Source: Cryptomeria japonica
Taxonomy: Eukaryota; Streptophyta; Pinopsida; Cupressales; Cupressaceae
NCBI RefSeq assembly: GCF_030272615.1
Contig: NC_081409.1
Coordinates: forward strand, 912,699,840-912,763,839
Direction of reading: 5' to 3'
Length of the DNA stretch: 64,000 nt
Part shown: positions 35,499 to 46,330 of the stretch, piece by piece
Layout: each line of letters starts with the position of its first letter
Numbering within the stretch: position 1 is the stretch's first letter
Notes under the pieces: generated by a model
The model's input: the letters and a program-made list of their open reading frames with translations, nothing else
Told to the model about the DNA's origin: nothing
Databases searched by the model: none
Made by a program: the position numbers and the translations under genes

Positions 35499-38400
35499 AT
35501 GTATAAAAGGGATGCACCAAAGTTGAACAAGTCAAGTTTCTCCACATGGCAGAAAAGGATGAAGCTGCACTTATCAGGAATTGGAGAATATGCAACATAT
35601 TATTTGGAGAATGATTACATACCACCAAGCACCAACCCAATGACCTCAGAGGAGATAAAGGAAAAGCAAGAACATATTCAAGCTATGATTGAAATAACAT
35701 CAGCATTGACCGACTCAGAGTTTAATGATCTAGAAGGTTGTAATGATGCAAAAGCAATGTGGACCAAGGTCATATCTGTGTATGGCAGTGATGAACATGT
35801 TCAAAGAGAAAAATTAGATAGTCTAAGAGGACAACTTGAATCCATGAGAATGAATGAAGGTGAGAACATAACCCAATACAGTACAAGATTAAAGGAGACT
35901 GTCAATCAAATCAAAGGAGCAGGTGGAACTATTGAAGAAAAGGATGTAACAAGTAAGTTTCTTAGAACCCTTCTACCTGCTTATGCAATCCGAGTCTCTT
36001 TAATCAATGAACTAAGGGCTGTACCAAATATGCCAGTTTCTTTGGATGCTACTATTGGTAAGCTACATGCATTTGAGTTAAGTAATTTTGATAACAGTGG
36101 GTCTTCGGTAAATAAAGTAGAATCTGCATTCAGTTCTTTTCATATTGGTGAATCTGATGATTACAATGATAGAATGAGTAAGTATTCTGAAGGGAATCAC
36201 AGTGGAGCAAGTGAAAGATTTCGCAAAAACATGAAAGAGGTTACCGAGAGGAAAAGGTAAGTATAAAGGAAAGCTACCTTTAAAATATTTTAATTGTGAT
36301 AAAATAGGACATATGGCTTCTAACTGCCCTGACAAAGAATCTAGTGAAAAGAGAGAATACCGAGATAACAGGCAGAAAGACAACCAATACAGAGGACACC
36401 AAGACTTCAGAAGGAGAGACAGAAAAGACATGCCTAGTAGCCGATGAGGAATCCAATGATGATAAATCTGATGAAACTGATATAGAGGAAGTTGTTTATG
36501 TGGCTATTAAAGATGGATCAGATGAAGATAGGTATGAAGAAAAAGCCCTAATATCTCACATAAATAATAATGATTCTTGGATCATAGACAGTGGATGCTC
36601 ACATCACATGATAGGTGATAAACACAAATTTGTTAAACTAGAAGATTATGATGGAGGTTATGTAAGATTTGGTAATGATGCACCATGTCCGATAAAAGGT
36701 AAAGGCTCTATCACACTTCTTGACAATACTAAATGTGATGATGTATATTGGGTTGAAGGTTTGAAATACAATTTGTTGAGTGTAGCATAGCTAAACAATA
36801 CAGGATACCGAATAGAATTCCAGAAGGGATGTGTCAAAGTTCATGACAAACATGGAAAGTTGGTTGCTACCGGGACACAAACAAAAGGTAATACATTTCA
36901 GCTTGACTCAACTCGGAACAAATGTCTATATGCAAAAATAGAAGATACCCGGTTATGACATAAAAGGTTTTGTCATGTAAATTTTGATAATCTTATCAAA
37001 ATAAGTAAGAAGCACCGAGTAAGAGGTCTACCGAGCCTGGAAAAACCTGAGAATGCTATGTGCCAAGGATGCTAGATGGGTAAGATGACAAGATCAAGCT
37101 TTACAAGTAAGTCCTACACTTCTAAAGGAATTTTAGATCTAGTACACACTGATCTTTGTGGTCCCATGAAAGTTCAAAGTTATTAAGGTGATAAATATTT
37201 CATATTGTTTGTGGATGATTACTCAAGGATGATGTCAGTTATGTTTTGTAAAAGAAAAATTAGAAGCTTTTCAAATGTTTAAATGGTACAAGGCAAGAGT
37301 TGAAAATGAAACAGGAAGACAACTGAAATGTCTTAGATCTGATAGAGGAGGAGAATTCACTTCTGATGAATTTAACTTATTATGCAATGATCATGGTATA
37401 AAAAGGCAAGTGTCTGCACCGAGAACACCTCAGCAAAATGGGATAGCTGAGAGAAGAAATAGATCAATTGTAGATTGTGCTAGAGCCCTATGATAGAAAA
37501 GAGGGTACCTCAAACATTTTGGAGAGAAGCAATCAACACTATAGTTTACACCCTGAACCGAGTACAACTGAAGAAAGGAGCTATGAAGATACCATATGAA
37601 ATTTGGTATGACAAGAAACCTAATGTAAGTTATTTTAAAATCTTTGGAAGTAGATGTTATGTACACAAAGATGACAGAAATGGAAAGTTTGATCAGAAAA
37701 GTGAAGAAGGAACATTTCTAGGTTATTCTTCTAGAAGTAAAGCATTTAAATGTCTGATCAAATCATCTAACAAAATAGTAGAAAGTGCAAATGTGAAAAT
37801 TGATGAATTTGCAGAAAGAAATGATGAAGGAAATTCTAAAGAACCAGAAAATTATGAATAATTTGTTTATGTTCAACCGAGAAGTCCTACCAAGAGAGTT
37901 ACTAAAGAAAATGAAGATAATGTCCAGTTACTGAGTGATGAAGAAGATCATACAGAGCCTACCGAGCCTATATTAGCTAAATATATTAGAAGACATCATG
38001 CATCAAGTTAGATTATAGGAGATAAGGATGATCCAGTGATGACAAGGAACAAACTGAGACAGAACACATGTTTGATATCTGAATTTGAACTGAGAATAGT
38101 AAAAGAGGCGTTTAACAGTGAAGATTGGGTAAATGTTATGACAAAGGAGATTGATCAAATCAAGAAGAATGACACATGGACATTGGTCCCAAGGTCGAAG
38201 GACAAAAATGTAATTGGTACAAAGTGGATTTTTAGAAACAAGCTAAATGAAAAAGGTGAGGTCATTCGCAACAAAGCAAGACTAGTTTGCAAAGGTTATG
38301 CTCAAGAAGAAGGAATAGATTATGGTGAGACTTTTGCACCTGTGGCTAGACTTGAGGGAATAAGAACATTGTTGAAATATGCTGCTTTCAAAATTTTCAA

Positions 38401-39625
38401 GGTATATCAAATAGATGTTAAGTCTGCATTTTTAAATGGTATACTAGAAGAAGAAGTTTATATTGAACAACCTGAAGGATTTGTTGAAGACAGGAATAAA
38501 GATCATGTATGTAAATTGAACAAAACTTTATATGGTCTGAAACAAGCACCTAGAGCATGGTATGAAAGACTGCACTCTTATTTGATCAAGATTGGATTTA
38601 TAAGGACAAGTGAAAACAACAATATGTACATGAAGAATGATGGGGACAATGGAATACTGATCTTAGACATATTTGTTGATGATATTATTTTTTGTGCTAA
38701 TGACTCCTTATGCAAGAACTTTGGAAATGAAATGTACAAAGAATTTGAGATGTCATTAATCGGTGAGATAAAGTATTTTATAGGTTTACAAATACTGCAA
38801 ATGAAAGATGAGATTTTCATTACTCAATCCAAGTACATAAAGGAAATCTTGAAGAAATTTGGAATGGAGGATACTAAACCTATAAGTACTCCTATGACTA
38901 CTAACTGTAAACTATCAAAGAATGATGAATCTGCATCTATTGATGAGAGACTTTATCGATCTATGATTGGAAAGCTGCAATATGTTGTGCATAGTAGACT
39001 GGATATAACACATGCAGTAGGTATTGTTGCAAGATTTTCTGCAGATCCCAAAGAAACCCATATGACAACAATCAAGAGAATTTTCAGATACTTGAGAGGC
39101 ACTGAAGACTATGGCTTAGTATATAAAAAGAGGAATGATTTTGATTTAAAAGTTTATACTGATGCTGATTGGGCAGGAAACATTGATGATAGGAAAAGCA
39201 CAAGTGGTGGAGATTTCTTCTTGGGAGATAGACTAGTAAGTTGGCTTAGCAAGAAACAAGGATGTATTTCACAGTCAACAACTGAAGCTGAATATGTCGT
39301 TGCAGCATTGAATTGTACCAATATTGCATGGATCAAACAACTATTGGAAGGTATAAATGAGAAGGTTATCGAGCCAGTAACTATATTCTGTGATAATAGT
39401 AGTGCCATTAACATTTCAAAGAATCCGGTAATGCACTCTAAGACAAAACATATCTCTATAAAGTATCATTATCTCAGAGAAGAAGTTCAAGAGAAGAAAG
39501 TTGTGCTGGAATATATTAGTTCAAAGGAGCAAATAGTAGACATCTTCACAAAGCCACTACCAAGAGACACTTTTGAGTATCTCAGAAGCAAGTTAGGGGT
39601 CTTACCCCTATCTTCTATTCACTGA
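35499..39625 (+). pseudogene. copia gag-pol pseudogene (family A copy 2)
   Basis: ATG at 35499 (MYKRDAPKLNKSSFSTWQ). Gag capsid (UBN2-like: NDYIPPSTNPMT, KAMWTKVISVYGSDEHV, AVPNMPVSLDATIGK) is open to 36260, where a frame change occurs. The zinc knuckle near 36290 has its first Cys changed to Tyr. Protease: WIIDSGCSHHM. Integrase: CQGC...MGK, HTDLCGPMK, FVDDYSR, RSDRGGEF and QQNGIAERRNRS, so the DDE residues are present. Frame changes lie near 37245 and 37490; stops at 36788 (TAG), 36957 (TGA), 37071 (TAG), 37183 (TAA), 37859 (TAA) and 38008 (TAG). RT-RNase H (about 38039-39625) is uninterrupted: [75 protein letters not shown]. The intact RT half beside a broken 5' half suggests recent loss or chance survival. 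Confidence 0.95.
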
Positions 39626-40118
39626 CAGAGTTTGGTGAAAGCATCAATTCGATGAATCTATAGAATATTATGTGTGGATTGATGTTGATTTACGCACTTT
39701 AGGAGGTTTTCTAAAGGTGTGCGAGAAATAGTATTGAAGGAAAGATTTCTCTGATCAAGTTTTAGATGTTACATTTGCATGTGTAACATAGCAAAGCAAG
39801 CACTTCACAACATAAGAGTCCATGATTTAGTTCTTTTAGTTTTTGGCATTGTTGTCAAAGGGGGAAAAGACTAAATGGTAGACTAAATAGTAAAGCCCTA
39901 AAATGAAGAAGATAACAGAAGACTAATGACAGGGGGAGAAGATTAAAATGCAAGATAACGACTCATAAGACTAATGGAAGAGGAGAAAGCCTAGAAGACA
40001 TCAGAAGAAGAAAACAACTCAAGGATAATAGGTGAAATCTCCACAGCAATCTAAATCCAAATCAATTTGAATATCTTGTTGGTATTACCATTTACAAGTT
40101 GGTATTGCCATCAATGCC

Positions 40119-40130
40119 AAAGGGGGAGAT
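40119..40130 (+). other. polypurine tract of family A copy 2
   Basis: AAAGGGGGAGAT immediately before the 3' LTR. A second PPT-like AAAGGGGAT lies 17 bp inside the LTR, followed by TGTTGGCATT. Confidence 0.88.
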
Positions 40131-41623
40131 TGTTGGTATTACAATAGAAAGGGGATTGTTGGCATTTCAATAAGGATATTGAGAAGGTTGTTGGAGATTA
40201 TTGATATAACTGAAGAAGGATGATTACTATCTTTATAATATTATTTTGTCATTGATGTCAAGAAATTGACTTTCTGATTCAGTATGATGTTGCCATATCT
40301 TGAGAAGTATGTATTGATGAGAATTAAGATGTAGGTAAGTGACACAGAAAGAATGTGATGAATAAGGGGAGAAATAAGTTATTCACTGGGCAATTATTAC
40401 CCGAGTTAGACAATGATGAGATCATGTTGTTTTGATATCTTACATATATGTTGATTGTAAGGTTAATACTATACTATGTCACCGAGCAAAGAACCTAGTC
40501 GGTAAACCCTAAGGTTATCTATATCGGTTAATGAAGGCAGAATGTCTATCAAGTAAAGTTTAGTATTTACCGAGTAACAACCGAGTTATGACAGATCGCA
40601 TTGGATGGATAAAAGCATTATTTAATGAAGGATGCTAATGAGCTGGAGGTGAATAGATGATTGGTATGCCATGCATGAAGTTTGTTAAGGATCTACGGCA
40701 ATGGAAAATCAAGAGGAAGATCTACAACATAGATTGAACCGCAATAACCTAGCACAAGTTCCTAGGAAGGAATGCAAGTTCCAAGGTGAGGTAAAACATT
40801 TTCAGATCGAAGGATACATTGAACCTAGTCAAGATTGATGATCTGATGGCCAAGATTGATCATGGGAAATGTGGTCAAGGAGATTAAGCAGTTAGCAAAT
40901 TGTTTATAAATAAGGAATTGTTGATAAACAATGGACACGGGCGAGTGTAAGCACAGGGATGCTACATAGTGATTACCGAACACAGAAGCTTGGAGACCTG
41001 TTTGAATAACAAAGTAGGGAGCCCAATAGAGGGACAAAATAAGTCCTATGACAAGATTGTTTTGAGCAAATAAAAATCTTCTTTAGCATTTTATATGTGA
41101 AGTTGCAGATATATTTTCATCACTGTTATTTGGTATAGTGACAGAAAATCTCTTAACCAAGTGGACTTAACAATCTTATTTGTAAATCCTCTAGCAAGGT
41201 GACATTCTAAATGAGTGTTTGAAATCCTTTGACAAGGTCACTTCTAACAAAGTGAAGATCCTAACAGATCTGAGGGAAATCCCTTAACCGAGTCGCATCT
41301 AGCAATGTGTTTGTAATCTTTAACAGGATTTTCTTTTAACCGAGCATACTCTAGAAGAGTATATTTCTTAGTGGGTTTGAAATCCCATAGTGGTTTTTCC
41401 CTATTTGGGTTTCCACGTTAAATCTGGTGTTATATGTGTTATGATGATTATGTGTTTATGAGTTAGCATGTGTTAGCAGTTTTTGGTTATATTGTTGAAG
41501 TATAAGTTACTGAGGTTGAATCTGTTGATTTTATGGAAGATTAAGTTTGTATGATTCACCCCCCCCCCTCTCATCTTGTTAGCTATTGGCATCAGTACTT
41601 TACATTTATTATCAGAACTTATA
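40131..41623 (+). repeat. 3' LTR of family A copy 2
   Basis: 1,493 bp, colinear with 33935-35434; TATA box TATAAATA at 40905-40912. Confidence 0.94.
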
Positions 41624-41628
41624 GAGCC
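41624..41628 (+). repeat. target site duplication GAGCC (right)
   Basis: Matches 33930-33934. Confidence 0.9.
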
Positions 41629-41689
41629 GAGTTTATGTTTCCCGTGCTTTTCTTGTCTTTCCTTGGTTGCCTTTGATGTGTCATTCAGT
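41624..41689 (-). pseudogene. exon of gene relic interrupted by copia, upstream part
   Basis: Acceptor TTTTTCATAG before 41689; the first base completes the AG left by the previous exon (AGA, Arg). Open: LNDTSKATKERQEKHGKHK, then LGS at the insertion. The K/R-rich text with GSGSY resembles the C-terminal part of Ptta/En/Spm-type plant transposase proteins. Confidence 0.6.
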
Positions 41690-41776
41690 CTATGAAAAAT
41701 TTGAAATATGTTGGAATCTATAAATATAAAGAGTAATTAATTAGTGCATAATTACATTCTTAATAGTATCTCATAC

Positions 41777-42040
41777 CTTCTTTTGGTGTCTGCTGGTGTA
41801 TTTCCATTTTTCCTTTCAATTCTCTCCTTGGCATCCAAAATTAGGTCCTTCCACCCCCTTTCTGGAATCATGGGGGGATGCTTTTACTTTACATTCTTCT
41901 CTAAATGAGTCCTGTATTGGTCCCTCACATACTTTATATATGTTCCAACTTTTTCAAGGAGCTTGGTTTTGTTGAATGTGTCATTTCCAAACAACTCAAC
42001 CATACGGTTTGTCAATTCATCTTTTAACCTTTTTCTTGGT
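41777..42040 (-). pseudogene. 264-bp exon of gene relic (Ptta/En/Spm-like text)
   Basis: Donor AAAGAAG|GTATGAG at 41777/41776. One frame reads RLKDELTNRMVELFGNDTF, LLEKVGTYIKYVRDQYRTHL, a TAA, then MIPERGWKDLILDAKERIER and NGNTPADTKR. It is amphipathic and charged. The upstream border is set by a TGA at 42042-42040 and no clean AG acceptor is visible, so the start is approximate. Confidence 0.55.
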
Positions 42041-42357
42041 CATTCCACATTTTAAAGAAAAAACAAACCTGTTAGGTTCAGAAATGAACTGAAGCTACCT
42101 TTATTATAGATCAAGAAAAGGATCAAAGGAAAACTATTCTAGCAATGATATGAAATCAAAATAGTGGATTAGGGTTAGTTCACATATGATGCTCCACCTT
42201 TTACGTATGGTGGGCCCAAATATCTATAATGCAATGTCATTAATATTTTTATAAAAAATATCATTTCCTACAAAAAATTCATGGGATCATTAGTCCAAAA
42301 TGAGTGATCAGTAAGTAAATTACAATTAAACTATATATAATAATAATTTTAAAGTAC

Positions 42358-42510
42358 CTGGAACCTTCTGTATCTTTAAGGGAATCAATTCTTCGTCGCT
42401 CACCACCAATGTGGTCTGCAACGTTCCCGTACTAGAAATACGAGAAGATCCAGGAAATGATGGTATGTTATCAGTAGTAGTCACCTCTGGCGCATCCTCA
42501 TGTGCATCTC
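42358..42510 (-). pseudogene. about 153-bp phase-1 exon of gene relic
   Basis: Acceptor TTCTACAGCAG, donor GTTCCAG|GTACTT. Open throughout: DAHEDAPEVTTTDNIPSFPG, SSRISSTGTLQTTLVVSDEE, LIPLKIQKVP. Acidic, Ser/Thr-rich, probably disordered. Confidence 0.55.
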
Positions 42511-42608
42511 CTGCTGTAGAAAATGAATCCACTATGAAATGCCCCCAAGAAAGAACGCTTCAAGGGAAATAAACACATAACAGAAGATAGAGAAAAAGAG
42601 GGATCTAC

Positions 42609-42701
42609 CAATAGTGGGCAGGCCAACATGACGCCAGTAGAGGATGTCTGCATGCTGTGTGTTGCCGACATTGTAGTCGGAAATATAGGTGGGGCTAACC
42701 T
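42609..42701 (-). pseudogene. 93-bp phase-1 exon of gene relic
   Basis: Acceptor CCTCATTAG, donor CACTATTG|GTAGATC. Open with no stop: VSPTYISDYNVGNTQHADI, LYWRHVGLPTI. It starts with two bases and ends with one, the same phase class as four other exons. Confidence 0.6.
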
Positions 42702-42879
42702 CTAATGAGGTGACATTTGCACAGGAACATTGACAACACTTGAAGAATAATAGGTTAAATATATAAAACATTAAATATATGAAAACTACATGAATTGTAA
42801 ACAAGGATGAACCTTTATTATGAACATTGATGGTATCAAGTATGATGTGTTCTGGGTACTCAAAGTGATAAGCCAAGCA

Positions 42880-42965
42880 AGTGATAAGCCAATAAAATCG
42901 TCATCACCTAAACAACCTGCAATACCCTAATCATGGCCACTACGTTGACGAGGACGCATAAATTT
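42880..42965 (-). pseudogene. exon of gene relic after a 104-bp intron
   Basis: Acceptor TTTTTACAG at 42966. The frame continues phase 0 from the previous exon: KFMRPRQRSGHD, stop TAG, GIAGCLGDDDFIGLSLA. The 3' border was not fixed. Confidence 0.5.
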
Positions 42966-43069
42966 CTGTAAAAACAACACATACATAATTTAGTTAATGA
43001 CATAAAATAGTATAAAATATAAACTATTATTGAACTTTTGTTATAATTAAAGCTTTCATTAATACTTAC

Positions 43070-43294
43070 TTGCAAGTTTTCTGTTGTCCGCATCAATTTT
43101 TGCACCCTCTCTTGTATCTCATCAATCTGAGGCTCCACGGATGCCAAAGCAACAATCTCTCTACTAATTTTTCTAATAGACTTTTTTATCAATTCTATAG
43201 GGTTTGTAGAATTTGCGATGTCATCATCCTGTTGAGTCCACACCCCTAGAGAGGTGCTCAGGTACCACAACTCCCTTTCCCTTTCCTTGAACAT
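43070..43294 (-). pseudogene. coiled-coil exon of gene relic
   Basis: Open from ATG at 43294 (MFKERERELWYLSTSLGVW) through ANSTNPIELIKKSIRKISRE, IVALASVEPQIDEIQERVQK and LMRTTENLQ to a canonical donor TTGCAA|GTAAGTATT at 43069. Heptad-like spacing of hydrophobics suggests a coiled coil. The intron 43069-42966 has GT...AG ends. Confidence 0.62.
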
Positions 43295-43589
43295 CCATTT
43301 GTGACAAGAATATCATTAACACTATCAAAATTATGCCAAAACACTCAAGAAAAGAACATAATAATGTAATAGTTTGCTTCTATCTAATTTATATAATTAC
43401 AATGAGGTTTACTTGCTCAATAGAAGTGTCGCGACCTACATCCTTGTTTGTGCTATGTGATGGATCCATGTCGCCCTGTGACAAAGAAAAAGAATTAGCA
43501 AAAAAACTTAATAATAAAATGGTATATTGGAGTCATTAATTGGAGGTTGGTTAATTTAAATGGTATATAGTATGTACCACCCCCATGTT

Positions 43590-44490
43590 AGTAACTTTGT
43601 TTGTATCTATACGATTCAAATTATAATCAATTAGTAGCTCTTCCCTTGCACTTATCGATTTTATTGCACATACGAATAAATGATTTCCCTTGCGTGCCTC
43701 AAATATGCAACTGGGTTGCTTATTAGTTGACCCAGGTCACGTACTATTTATAAAACCTGCAATATTCCCTGTTGCTTTTGTCCTTCCATCAATGTATACA
43801 ACCACTCATTTACTTTGATCATTATCTTTTTGTTGTATATAATTTGCTGACAGTGCATACCTACGCATACTTTTTTTTATATTGAACAATCTGCATCCAA
43901 TTATTGTAATTGTAACAAGGTCCGACAAACTCCATCAATTCAACAACTTTGTTGTAACATACCTTTATGTTGTCCATGGAAAATAGGCCCAAACCATGTA
44001 ACGAGGAAGGTGATATGCAATATATCCTACAGTTAACACAAAAATTGATGTTTATTGGAGAAAGTTCCTTGGGAACCCATTGTTTCTGTAGATGTTTGTA
44101 ACTCAATGGCACCTCAATGTCGCCTTTGGTCTCATCATCATAAGAACATGACCCCCCTTGAGCAAAGAAAATTTCCACATGTTCATTGAATTTTCTTCTA
44201 ATCTTTTGACCTCTAGTTGATCTCCCTATTATAGACCTACTATATGTCTCACTTTCATTTTTTATTCCTGTATTTCCCTCAGTTGAGGAAGACACGTCTG
44301 ACAAATACCTATTTGGTGGTACCTGTACTTCATCAAATGAGAGAGTTAGTTGGTAATGAGAGACATATTTTGCAAATGAGGGTAATGTTGATGAAGAAGT
44401 CGACCCTAAAGTTGATGTTGAGATTAAAATTTGAATAAGTCCAATTGGGGCCTCAAGTGTTGATAACTGTATTAGATTTGTTGATAATGT
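43590..44490 (-). pseudogene. SET-domain-like pseudogene segment
   Basis: On the minus strand an open segment (44490-43880) ends in LHGLGLFSMDNIKVCYNK and LMEFVGPCYNYNNWMQIVQY. After a frame change in an A-run (43870-43877) the text continues YALSANYIQQKDNDQSK, a TGA, VVVYIDGRTKATGNIAGFIN, ST, a TGA, PGSTNKQPSCIFEARKGNH, LFVCAIKSISAREELLIDYN. This has the SET layout: G-x-G at the start, an NIAxFIN box equivalent to NxxRFINHS, then EELLIDYN equivalent to GEELTYDYN. The invariant catalytic Tyr appears as Ile in LIDYN, so methyltransferase activity is doubtful even in the ancestor. Earlier text is Ser/Thr-rich with RSTRGQKIRRKFNEHVE. The SET call rests on motif order read by eye. Confidence 0.6.
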
Positions 44491-44573
44491 CAAGGTTTAA
44501 AAAACTGAGGAAGTTTGTTGTCCAATTATTATTTTTTAAATAAATTGTTTCTATAGGGTGTATTGACTTATAC

Positions 44574-44623
44574 CCATCGATGCATGAGACTGTGCAGGAT
44601 CCTCGTCAAAGGGGTTCAGGTTC
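44574..44623 (-). pseudogene. 50-bp upstream exon of gene relic
   Basis: Acceptor ACATGTGCAG, donor CGATGG|GTATAAG. Open: NLNPFDEDPAQSHASM. A related phrase (LVEDPA, stop, ST) occurs near 44830-44800, again suggesting repeated exons. Confidence 0.45.
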
Positions 44624-44879
44624 CTGCACATGTAATTCAATTATCTTATGCTAGCTAAAAATTACATGATACGTATACTAAAAATTACATAGTACACAAC
44701 ATGAACAATGTGAACTTTGTAGACAAGAAGAGTATTAAAAAAAATATGTTGTCATCATAATCATTGTAATTATTTTAATTCCTTACCTTTACTTTATGTA
44801 GACTATGCAGGATCTTCAACTAAAAGGTTGACGATGTCTATAGTCAATTACCTGTTTCCACCAAGGGTGACAACATCAC

Positions 44880-45070
44880 ATAAAATATATACATGAAATC
44901 AACACCATCAATTGAGCATCATAAGCATTACATTTGTAAGTTGATAAACAATAAATACATATGTATCATAAGCATCATAATCATCACATATGTATCATCA
45001 TATATGTAATTGAGCATCATAAGCATCACATATGTGTCATCATAAACATGTAATCTGTGCGCATGTAAAA
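44880..45070. repeat. CATCATAAGCAT low-complexity tract
   Basis: Recurrent ATCATAAGCATCA and TATGTATCATC words, similar in kind to 6520-7080. Confidence 0.65.
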
Positions 45071-45099
45071 TTCATCTTTAAAAACAAGTAATCAATTAG

Positions 45100-46315
45100 A
45101 AGCAAAAGGGAAAGCATGAATCCCTTCTAATCAAAGAATCTAACAAACTAACAATGAATAATACAATCAAGCAAAATAGGAATTATAAATCAATTCAATA
45201 AAAACTCCCTATTCCGTGACTGTGTAGAACTTCCATTGCTCTTCTCCTCTCTGTGGTATGATGGCTCTCAAATATTGCGTTGGTAACCTACAAGTGACAC
45301 AAAGATTCAAAGTTCGTGATTTTTGAAAATGGAGATTGAATGCTTAATTTATAGAAAATTGGAGAAGATTGATTGAAAGGTAGAACATAATGATCAAGAG
45401 GTGTGAGCTCAAATGAAAATTGATAGTTAAACAGCTGATTGTAGGAGTGAAACTCAATATAGATTGAATAGATTAACTGAGTCAACTGATTGAGAAAAAG
45501 CTGATTGAAGGAAGAAAAAGAATGATTGGAGGAATTAAAGAAGATGACAAAGAAAGCTTAATTTATAAAAAGCTATCTAAAAGATGGAAATAGAGATTGG
45601 AGAGATAAATGATTTAATTAATTAATTGATTGAATTAATTAAAATAGCATGTGCTTGCATTTAGATTTAGATTTTCAATTTAATCTTTGCATGATATTTA
45701 ATTCAAATAATTGAATTTATTAATTCAATTTAGTATTTGAATATATGTAGAACTTGACTTTGATTTTCAATTCGGTTCTTGAAATCATGCACATGTATTT
45801 GAATTTGGAAGAAAATAGAAGAATATGAAATTAAATGGAATTAGAATTTGGGGATTTGGAAATGGAAGAATTAATTAGTTAATTAAATAATTTAAAGAAA
45901 CTATTTAATTATTTTAGAAATAGAATTTAATTAAATAATAAAGATTATTTAAATTAAAGATTAAATTACAATTAATTAAATAATTAATATTTAATTAATA
46001 TTTAGAAAAGAGTTGAATGATTAAATGATTAGAGATAGAAATTGAATAATTAGTAATTTATTTAAATAATAAAGATTATTTAAATTGGGGAATTAATTCA
46101 AATTATTTAAATAATAAATATTTAATTAATATTTAGAAAATGATTTCAATGATTAAATGATGATAGAATAAGAAATAGAATAATTAGTAAGATTATGAGG
46201 AAATATGAAATTAGAATAATATGATTAATTCAATTAATTAAAGAATTAAAGAATTATTTAACTAACTAGAGGAATAATTAGTACATGATCAATGAGAGAT
46301 TTTTAGGTGTCTACA
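45100..46315 (-). repeat. gypsy-like 3' LTR, minus strand
   Basis: On the minus strand TGTAGACACCTAAAAATC starts at 46315 directly after a PPT. The U3 (46315-45570) is rich in AATTAATTAA words like the LTR at 10636. A possible TATA box (TATAAAT) lies at 45567-45561. The left end near 45100 is approximate. Confidence 0.55.
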
Positions 46316-46330
46316 TTTGCCCCTCTTTGA
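46316..46330 (-). other. polypurine tract
   Basis: TCAAAGAGGGGCAAA on the minus strand, nearly identical to the PPT at 10621-10635. Confidence 0.68.

Larger units (their letters stand above)
33935..41623 (+). mobile_element. Ty1/copia element, family A copy 2 (complete structure)
   Basis: 7,689 bp with LTRs of 1,500 and 1,493 bp, PBS, gag-pol, PPT and a GAGCC duplication. It inserted into an exon of the minus-strand gene relic. The 3' LTR starts TGTTGGTATT while the 5' LTR starts TATTGGCATT, and both end in CTTATA instead of the usual CA. In the first 300 bp I see about a dozen LTR mismatches plus one 10-bp gap, fewer than in the pol-less element next to it, so it is probably the younger insertion. 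Coding regions are broken, but RT-RNase H is one long open frame. Confidence 0.95.
24851..44623 (-). pseudogene. multi-exon plant gene relic, split by two LTR elements
   Basis: On the minus strand, from about 44623 to 24851, short open segments bounded by AG acceptors and GT donors follow each other with mostly compatible phases. They include a SET-like block (44490-43590), a coiled-coil exon (43294-43070), exons at 42965, 42701-42609, about 42510-42358, about 42040-41777, 41689-41624 plus 33929-33895, 33821-33660, 33520-33460, 33352-33278, 33190-33128, and a last exon 33031-32915 plus 24873-24851 ending in TAA. The copia element 33935-41623 and the element 24879-32914 both sit inside exons, and removing each with one target duplication restores the reading. 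The 41777-42040 and 41689 exons (WKDLILDAKERIERKNG, KATKERQEKHGKHKLGSGSY) resemble plant Ptta/En/Spm-type transposase text, so this may be a gene of a DNA transposon. Linking the SET block to the rest is inference. Confidence 0.6.
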
